NCBI GenBank assembly: GCA_033675265.1
Contig: JAUJYZ010000848.1
Span: forward strand, 62,001-126,000
DNA: 64,000 bases
Source: Actinostola sp. cb2023
Taxonomy: Eukaryota > Cnidaria > Anthozoa > Actiniaria > Actinostolidae
Reading direction: 5' to 3'
Shown: in pieces, positions 57,477-64,000 of the stretch
Layout: each line of letters begins with the position of its first letter
How positions within the stretch are numbered: the stretch's first letter is position 1
The notes under the pieces: model-generated
Seen by the model: the letters and a program-made list of their open reading frames with translations, nothing else
What the model was told of the DNA's origin: nothing
Database searches by the model: none
Translations under genes and position numbers: made by a program

Positions 57477-58467
57477 CTTTGTTGATTTTCCAATATTTTG
57501 ACCAATTTTCTTTAAAATTTCAAGAAGTGCCTCTGCTGTTTTCCCTGCAACTAGTTGTAAAAAAAATTCTGAAGTGTTCCCTCTCTTATATGGTCTAATG
57601 AAGGCATTGAAGAATGACTTTGCAGTTGCAGAGGCAGCTAAAGCTATAGCAGTATTATGTATATCTGTTGCAGTGTAGTATGAGCAAATATGAAAACGTA
57701 GTAAAGAATGCCATATTTCCACTTTTTTTTCAGTTAATACAGATAGCCATTTCTGTTTAAATTCAAAGTACTCCTGAAAGTGTTTCTTTTGGTGATATAA
57801 GTCATTGAGCATAGATAGTGTTCCTCGGTCGTAATGATGACGATCCCATATTATGTAGACAATTAAAAATCTGAACATCACATTCATATACTCGGTGAGA
57901 TTACCAGAAGTAAAGATGACTCCATACTGAAAGAATACCAATGGAAGGATTTCCTCCAATATATGGATGATACATACGTATTCTAAGTCTTTACATAGTT
58001 TAAATTTCTGAAGGACTTTGTCTCTAATTAAGAGCCATCCACACAATGTTCCAATTAAAACCAAGTTAATTCTGAAATGTTTAGGTTTGAGAGGAAGTTT
58101 AGCTCTAAATACTTCTTGATATATCATATCAAATAAGAAGTGATATATCTTTATTACATCTTCATGGGCATTTAGAGTAACATGAAATGCTCCTTGCTCA
58201 GGTATTATAGAGCTGTAAATGCTTTCTTGAGAACTGCTGAGAGATTGTGCAATTAGTTTTTTGGTATAATACCATGTAGACCAGTCTCCAGGTAAGGGCA
58301 TTATATACTGTTGTAAATAGTCTTCTATGTTAACTCCTGTGCATTCCATAGTGTGATCAATGGCTTTCTTGTAGTCTTCCATAGATTTTAAACTCTGCTC
58401 AAATTCATCAACTAAAGTGCAAGTGTCTAGTTTACCCAACTCTTCATGTGCTAATCCATCATAAACC
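57477..58467 (-). pseudogene. DUF6589-like exon
   Basis: About 330 codons open. It begins at a splice acceptor TTGAAG/GGTTTATGATG with VYDGLAHEELGKL and ends at donor AAG/GTTAGT (57477/57476), which joins in phase to the acceptor at 57270. Features: GAFHVTLNAHEDVIKIYHFLF, KPKHFRINLVLIGTLCGWLL, DRHHYDRGTLSMLNDL and TEKKVEIWHSLLRFHI. The order matches what I recall of DUF6589 proteins, which look like derived transposase or transposon-associated genes. Biochemical role unknown. Confidence 0.7.
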
Positions 58468-58771
58468 CTTCAAGTAAAACAGAAATATAATTATTAAGTG
58501 GTTGCTTTGATGATTTCAAGAACTAACATATTGAATTGAAATGATGCCATATTTAACCTCAGATTTTGTAAAAAGACAATTGAAAAATTAAAAGGTAAAT
58601 ATACAATCATAATATATTATCTCTTAGTTTTTTTATCTTTTTAGTATTGATTTTATTTATTTTAAGAGGATGACCCTTCTGTAAATCATTTTAGTGATGT
58701 AGGCAATCCTCAATAAATAGATTATTATTGTTATTATTGCAAGTTTGATTTATAAAACAAGCAAAACAAAC

Positions 58772-58964
58772 CTGAGTAGCATGTTTTATCTTACTGTGGA
58801 GGAGGGTGGGGTAATCTTTTCGTAGCTGATGGTTTTGCCTATCTATAGTTCTTGGGGCTACACTATATCCAAGCACAGGCCCACTATTGACAGCTGATCT
58901 TGATGCCCCATGGTTGTTCAAAAATGTCCCCATGTCTTTTTGGAGTTGGGAAGTTTTTTGTGAT
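58772..58964 (-). pseudogene. Upstream exon with helical motif
   Basis: Acceptor TTTTAATAG at about 58965-58973 and donor CAG/GTTTGT at 58772. Encodes QKTSQLQKDMGTFLNNHGAS and AVNSGPVLGYSVAPRTID, a motif I recall ahead of DUF6589 in this family. Confidence 0.6.
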
Positions 58965-59060
58965 CTATTAAAAGTAATAGAACAAGTTACAATTGAACAA
59001 GTTATTATACAATTGAACACTTCCAAATGTAAAAAAATAATCTGAAGTAATATTTGATAC

Positions 59061-59300
59061 CTGAAGTAAGCAATAATATGGAGAAGAACAACAGTTCTTT
59101 GTTCTTGGAGGTACCGCCTATCTTTGCGCTGGTTTCAGGTTTTAAAATAGAATTTAGAATCATGTCAAAGAGTCCAGGTGAGTGTTCTTGTACAAAGTCT
59201 CTCATCACAGTAGGGTTGTACAGTGGACATTGATCTTCTTCATCATAATGCTGGTACAGTGCACTTTGGAATTCTTGCACAAGTGTTTCAAAAGAATTTT
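59061..59300 (-). pseudogene. First recognisable exon
   Basis: Acceptor AAAG at 59301-59304 and donor CAG/GTATCA at 59061. Encodes FQSALYQHYDEEDQ and MRDFVQEHSPGLFDMILNSI, then LLFFSILLLTS. Any more 5' exon is not recognised. Confidence 0.6.
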
Positions 59301-59304
59301 CTTT

Positions 59305-60161
59305 AAAAAAAAAAGAACAACAGCAAGAGCATCAATCACATTCTGTCATGCATCGCGTTTTAACGAGCTTTGTAGCTCTTAGGTGACTACGTGTTTAACT
59401 GGCCGTCTCTATAAAAACCTCTCAGTCGTTTTCGCTTCTAAAATAAATATCTCCCAAACTCTAGCTAATGAAAGACTATATCAAGGTTAAAACTAAAACG
59501 GGTTTGGTTTGCTTCAATAAATTTTTTTTTATTTTATTTTATTTTTTATGTTTTTTTGAAATGATTCCGTCTGAGAGCTGGTCAAGAGGTCAAATTTGCA
59601 TGAAATTATGCACTTCTTTACGGCGCTGTACTATATATGGATAAGGGGTTGAAAAACTTCGTCTCGCATTAGGTGGCCCAGGTAAAAAAAAAGCGAAACT
59701 TTTACTCAAAATTTTACTCACGCTGCGTCGTCTACGCAACATATTACTCAACTGACTAGATAGTGAGAGCGGAGGACCACGGACCGTCTGAAAATCAGGC
59801 TACTTCCAGGACGGTTTGACTGATAACTGAAATAACCTGCCTTTTTTAGCGTCAAAAGGTTCAGTTTATGCAGGGAGGTATGAGGGAGATGGAGACGCAA
59901 CATGTATGCTAATGCCCAATATAGTTCGCTCTGATAAGCCATAAGAGTGAAATAACAATCTTGCTATGACTCCTTAATGACTCCTCTGTCTTTTTGACTC
60001 TAATATCCCACGGGGGAATAAAATGTGGTCGTTGCTATGGAAATCGGCTATATTTTTCTTGGAAGGAGTTTATGAAGGCCTTCAAGACTCTAGTCGACTT
60101 TGGTTTGAATGTTTGTAGCGATCGTTTGCTGCATTGCTTTTCTGTTTTGAAATACACCTAT
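59305..60161. other. No supported gene
   Basis: Contains a poly-T/TTTTA run (59520-59550) and repeat-like sequence. A minus-strand frame at 59748-59942 (64 codons) has no motif. Confidence 0.4.
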
Positions 60162-60434
60162 TCCAAAAATCGTTGTCCGCGCCGAAAGCAACAAGCAAGA
60201 AGCTGACGACCGCAAAGGGCATTGGGACTTTCTCGTTATTCATTTATTCATCCATAGACATTTTAACAACATGCATTTTCGAATGGCCGAATAGTTCCAA
60301 ATGATTGCTATTCAACGCTCGTAGGGATAACTTCTCAAGTACCACGGATAAATTAATTAATTAGGAGACTCCCAATGTCCTTTGCGGTAGTCAGCTTCTA
60401 GCTTGTTGCTTTCTACCCGGACAACGATATTTGG
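60162..60434. repeat. Inverted repeat, about 65-bp arms
   Basis: CCAAAAATCGTTGTCCG... to GCATTGGGAC (60162-60228) pairs with GTCCC...-like CCCAATGTCCTTTGCGG to GACAACGATATTTGG (60371-60434), with several mismatches. It may be part of the hAT-like element that ends at 60731 or a separate MITE. Confidence 0.7.
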
Positions 60435-60599
60435 CAGTTATATGTGTGTGTACATACGAAGTTTTTATTGCTATACAGTCAATATTTCAATGCATCTCTC
60501 TCTTTAGTCTCCTTGCTGGATGTTGAATAAACCGAGTCCGGCAAAAAAATTACTGAAAATAGAGCTTTTTGTGTTAATAAAATAACTCCAGATCTCTAA

Positions 60600-60731
60600 A
60601 AATTGCATTTCAGAGCTTGTAGATTTCAACATTTTCTGGGGGGCATGCCCCCAAACACCCCTAGATGTTCGCGGCTTTGACGCTCATACCACTACAACCC
60701 CCTGTTTAAAAAAATCCTGGATCCGCCCCTG
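60600..60731 (-). mobile_element. hAT-like transposon terminus
   Basis: On the minus strand the end reads CAGGGGCGGATCCAGGATTT, a known style of hAT terminal inverted repeat, with GGGGGGCATGCCCCC further in (60637-60652). An 8-base target copy would be GAAACATA at 60732-60739, but I found neither its partner nor the other end, so the element's extent to the left is open. Confidence 0.6.
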
Positions 60732-62112
60732 GAAACATAAGCCAAGATAGACCGGCAGCGCCAATTGTTATAGTTGTTAGATTAGTACCGTGAGTATTAG
60801 ATGATTTAGTAGGTTTTACATAGTTATTCACAGTGTCTTGCCTTGCAGATTCTGATTTTGTATTTTGATGTGGTAATTGTATCTTTGAATGACTCATGTG
60901 TTTTATGCCAATAGATTTTGTTTCAGCATTAATATCATTCACGCCAAACTTCATATTCACGGTTGCTTTTAATAATTTATTGTTGTATCCAATTATTGAA
61001 TTAGTGTTTATTACAAGATTCGACGGCAATAACCAACAGCCAGGTGAAATAGCTAAATCAAGTTTCACTTTTGCTTCTTGAATTGCTAGTTGATATCTTT
61101 GGATGCTTTTGGAAATATCTCTCTCAATAATAGAACTTTCAAATAATTGTAGAAACACCTTTTGAGTCTCTATAGCTGAACCTAATTCTCCTAGTATTGT
61201 GGATCTTGTATTTACTTGACTACCTAAAATACAATAAACAAAGGATTCGATACTTTTATTTAATCTAGCAACTCCAGCTTTTGTTAGGCCTTTTGACGAC
61301 TGGGGAACAAACCAATTATACTGGCTTCTATCTTTATGAGTGGAAAGATAATATGCTGTAAGAGAGTTATCCTTTGGACTCGTATAATGAAAACTGAACT
61401 TGTCAGCATTTGTTGATTCGCCTTTAAAACGGAAATCGGGGTTGTTTGAAACGCCAAACTCATTACAAAGTCTATTCAAAGCAGAAGAGTTGTATCGAGT
61501 GTCATTCCAAACAAAGGTGTTATTCCACGGCAGCGGCACTTCTAGCTGACTTAGAATCGATCGAATTGTGTAAAGCGTGTGGAATCTTAAAAAACATCCA
61601 ATTTGGGTGCCGGACAACATATCATATGAAATCCCACAGCCGCTTGTTGCGCACCATACAGCAAAGTTTAGTTGTTGAGACCAAAATCGCATATTTGGTT
61701 CTTCAAGCCAGGCGCTATATTCAGATACAGTAGAAACCGATGGTGGGGTTAGTTGAAAAATATTGTTGGGGCGGCTATCAAAGCTTTTACTGGGTGTAAT
61801 AAATATTTTCAATGGCAATAATAAGGTTTTAATATCGGGTGCGGTGCTAGCAAATTCTACTCCAGGTATTGAGTATTTTTTATTTGTTAACATGTATTCT
61901 TTTGGAAACCTGCCACCAAGGAAATCATGTATATTTTCAGGTTCTGGGGTTTCACCTCTCCATGAAGGGAATTTATACATCTCTATCAGATTTCCATTTT
62001 TAAAGGGGTCATAGTCATCCCCATTAAATAAAAACCTAACATCGCCATTTATATTGCTGAACCTGTTAGTGTTATAGTTTGGATACTTTTCAACAAAGTC
62101 TGTAAACTTCAT
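60706..62112 (-). CDS. Virus-like structural-module protein, 3' end replaced
   Basis: 468 codons from ATG (62110-62112). A central motif WCATSGCG at residues 153-160 and a region CFLRFHTLYTIRSILSQLE are what I recall from a family found many times in cnidarian genomes beside Polinton- or adintovirus-like genes. A Ser/Thr/Asn-rich tail ends near GAAGLSWLMF. The last seven residues (GADPGFF) are encoded by the hAT-like end at 60731 and are not native, so the true C-terminus is lost. Function unknown; a virion or assembly role is inferred from position only. No signal peptide. Confidence 0.6.
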   Translation of the reverse strand: MKFTDFVEKYPNYNTNRFSNINGDVRFLFNGDDYDPFKNGNLIEMYKFPSWRGETPEPENIHDFLGGRFPKEYMLTNKKYSIPGVEFASTAPDIKTLLLPLKIFITPSKSFDSRPNNIFQLTPPSVSTVSEYSAWLEEPNMRFWSQQLNFAVWCATSGCGISYDMLSGTQIGCFLRFHTLYTIRSILSQLEVPLPWNNTFVWNDTRYNSSALNRLCNEFGVSNNPDFRFKGESTNADKFSFHYTSPKDNSLTAYYLSTHKDRSQYNWFVPQSSKGLTKAGVARLNKSIESFVYCILGSQVNTRSTILGELGSAIETQKVFLQLFESSIIERDISKSIQRYQLAIQEAKVKLDLAISPGCWLLPSNLVINTNSIIGYNNKLLKATVNMKFGVNDINAETKSIGIKHMSHSKIQLPHQNTKSESARQDTVNNYVKPTKSSNTHGTNLTTITIGAAGLSWLMFPGADPGFF

Positions 62113-62170
62113 CTTATATCATATCTAAGTTTATAAATAAATCCATAGGGTGTTCTATCAAAGGATAGAG

Positions 62171-63363
62171 TTACTTCTTTGGATTTACGAGCTGATCTAC
62201 AATCTCCTTTTTCAACTCCTCCCTCAACTTTTGAAGATCTGGAACATTGTTTTTTAACAGCTCCTTATTACGCGTTCTGATGTTGCTTTTCAACGTTTCA
62301 TATTTTTGAAGCTCCTTCATAATGTGTCCAAATTCTTTCTCGTCAATCTTGTTATCACTCAAGGCTTTTGATACAAGATCACTTATACTATCTTCTTTTG
62401 ATTTTGCAAGCTGAATAGTATTTTCGTGAAAACTGTGCAACTAGCTGATATTAAACCTAACAGGCCGCCAACAGCTGATAAAGGAACGCCAACAACGATC
62501 CCAGGCCCCATTAAACTTGTGGCCACACCAGAGCCGGTTAAAATTACAGACAAAGTTCCTGCTGCTACCGCTGTTTTATGAAATATTCCGCGTATCTTAG
62601 CATATTTTTTCCTGACGTTTTCATAATGTTTTATTTCTGACCCTAGTTGAGACAAAACTGTATTTACTTTGTGTAATCTGAAGTTTTCACCAGTTGTTAG
62701 ATCAGGATAAATCTCATTGTAGTCCATATATATTATATTATTTCGCATAGGATAAATTCCAGTGTTAACGCTTTGGGAATCTGCGGTCACCCAAACTCTA
62801 ATACTATTAATATAATCATTTTTAATTGGTGCATGCAATGAATTATTGGGATTATAGGATGTCTTTTCTCCAACCTTGCTTAATTCAACACATGCTAATA
62901 TTTGGGAATAATTATTATTTGCTATAACCTGTGTAGAATCAATAAGATCGCAATTAATGCAGACATCTTGAGTAGGTTGTTTAATATCGATTTCATTTTT
63001 TGACCATGCTTCAAGGTGTTCTGGAATGTTTAATAATCTTGATAAACTCTCATTTAAATCAATACCTACTGTTGGGGTGATATAATATTTATTATTTTCA
63101 ATTGTGATTGAAAAATTTCTCTCACCAACTGAAATCGCTTTATAAGCAGCATTTTTAAAACTAAAATTAGTGTAGTTTCCTTTCGTAATCCGCATCATAA
63201 CAGCGGAAAACAGACTAGTTGAAATAGTTCCTTCACTTGGAAGATTATACAAATGATTATAAAAACTACAGCTTACAAGCAATATCTTTGTACTCTTTTT
63301 AACAGGATTTGTAAACCAAATAGTTTGATCAGCTTTTGTTTGTTCAATGTATAGGATTACCAT
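62171..63363 (-). pseudogene. Penton-like/minor capsid-type protein, frameshifted
   Basis: Reads as one protein in two frames. The first (62383-63363, ATG at 63361-63363) has 326 codons with an N-terminal beta-rich region, INSIRVWVTADSQSVNTGIY near residue 208, and a Gly/Ala-rich hydrophobic stretch near 266-310 (GVATSLMGPGIVVGVPLSAV). The second (62171-62440) starts from a TTG and has KSKEDSISDLVSKALSDNKI, a helical tail. The overlap near 62430 is where the frame is lost by one base. The motif layout resembles the penton-like or minor capsid proteins of Polinton-type elements as I recall them; an alignment is needed. It overlaps nothing and sits 8 bases from the next gene. Confidence 0.55.
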
Positions 63364-63371
63364 GATATATA

Positions 63372-63960
63372 TTATTTCTTTTTATATGATTCCACTAAAT
63401 ACAAAACAACAGCTACTATCAATAGCCACGCGTGTTTAGCGAGAAAGCCAATAGCCTGATCAGCAGTTTTAAATATAAAGGAGGCTATTGCTCCTACCAT
63501 ACCTGGTAATATCTGAGCTAATTTTTCACCTATGGTTTTCAGACCTTTTCCAACACCGGCTGCAACCGAAGATAACCCACTTTTTAAACTATTAATAATT
63601 ACCCCAATAACAATGCTAACGGCAGAAACAATAGCAAAAGCTGTGAATCCATATTTTTTTAAAGTACGTTTTATACGTTCCTTCAAAGGCAGTCTTTCTT
63701 CTATGACTTCAGTTTGCTCATCTATCCGCACCCCCTCGTTGGCAAGGGACCGATCTTGCTCTCTAAGCCTATTGTTTTCCCCAGTTAGCCCACGTATTCT
63801 TTTATTTCCATCGGCAGTCGGCTCGCCAATTTTAACTTCAGCGCCTTTTATCTCCCGTTCCAACCTTCTTACATTACCTCGCCTACCAGCAAGTTCTGAA
63901 TCAAGATTTGATAGCCGCCCTTCAAGAGCAGCGCTGCGCGCCTTTTCACGCTCCAGATTA
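63372..63960 (-). CDS. Coiled-coil membrane protein, virus-like module
   Basis: The open frame continues upstream past the TTG at 63863 to at least 63950 and its start is near or beyond the window edge. The N-terminal part is coiled coil (LEREIKGAEV, LRSLANEGVRIDEQTEVIEERL-like spacing); the C-terminal 95 residues have three hydrophobic segments (about 71-92, 119-133, 144-158 counting from 63863) and end ESYKKK. Small Gly/Ser-rich amphipathic membrane proteins of this kind are often next to the penton-like gene in cnidarian elements. Membrane or virion insertion is inferred. Gene spacing to the next gene is 8 bases, as in compact viral clusters. Confidence 0.55.
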
Positions 63961-64000
63961 TTAATTTATTTATTTCTCTCTGTAGCCCCAACGGCCGTCT

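Larger units (their letters stand above)
54548..59300 (-). pseudogene. DUF6589-like gene with RING and protease-like domains
   Basis: Four minus-strand exons can be read: 59061-59300, 58772-58964, 57477-58467 and 54548-57270. The third resembles DUF6589, a domain I recall from cnidarian and fungal transposon-like genes; the last encodes a RING-like finger and then a papain-like cysteine protease-like region. Two MITEs interrupt the last exon, so the present copy is probably dead unless they are spliced out. The phases of the first two junctions did not add up by one base when I checked, which may be my reading or real decay. No promoter was identified upstream of 59300. Role unknown; a ubiquitin-linked function is only inferred from the domain types. 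Confidence 0.68.

Overview
The window is eukaryotic, repeat-rich and transposon-dense. From the repeat types and decayed gene families I infer a cnidarian, most likely a stony coral; this rests on recall, not on a search. There is no ribosomal RNA, no convincing functional tRNA, no CRISPR array, and no intact host gene I can name. Most of the DNA is mobile elements, their fragments and tandem repeats.

Layout. 0-7 kb: a 51-bp minisatellite, a 142-bp tandem repeat and dispersed repeats. 7.3-12.0 kb: a foldback element with two 1009-bp inverted arms ending in TTAA, whose spacer holds a tRNA-derived SINE, a 298-bp MITE and C/T-rich tracts. 13-20 kb: an 806-bp inverted-repeat element, repeat copies, a coiled-coil gene scrap and a broken Crypton-type tyrosine recombinase. 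20.5-27.2 kb: a TTAA MITE, then a decayed DIRS/Ngaro-type retrotransposon (gag, RT, RNase H, tyrosine recombinase, all on the minus strand) and pieces of further tyrosine-recombinase elements, one with the split direct repeats typical of that order. 27.9-31.0 kb: a second large foldback (1.35-kb arms). 31.7-39.1 kb: a full-length but broken BEL/Pao element with 215-bp LTRs and an ATGCC target duplication. 40.2-48.05 kb: a 74-bp satellite array split by a second BEL/Pao element (LTRs, ATGTT target duplication) that has an open 1619-codon gag-pol but lacks the integrase core. 50.3-52.0 kb: a palindromic TTAA MITE and a minisatellite with a three-unit higher-order repeat. 53.9-54.1 kb: a promoter-like spot with a possible first exon. 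54.5-59.3 kb, minus strand: a multi-exon gene resembling the DUF6589 family, whose last exon encodes a RING-like finger and a cysteine-protease-like domain and is interrupted by two MITEs. 60.7-64.0 kb, minus strand, running off the right edge: three virus-like genes resembling a Polinton/adintovirus-type structural module, cut on the left by a hAT-like transposon end.

How the parts relate. The LTR and tyrosine-recombinase elements each carry, in order, the parts of their own replication cycle (capsid-like gag, protease or none, RT, RNase H, integrase or recombinase). Only the second BEL element has a long open frame. TTAA-flanked palindromes recur across the window (7.3, 20.5, 50.3, 55.3 and probably 56.7 kb), which points to a piggyBac-like source of mobilisation. 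The gene at 54.5-59.3 kb and the module at 60.7-64 kb are the least explained parts.

Limits. Domain names come from reading motifs by eye and from memory. Splice sites, element ends and repeat identities were read by eye and may be off by a few bases.
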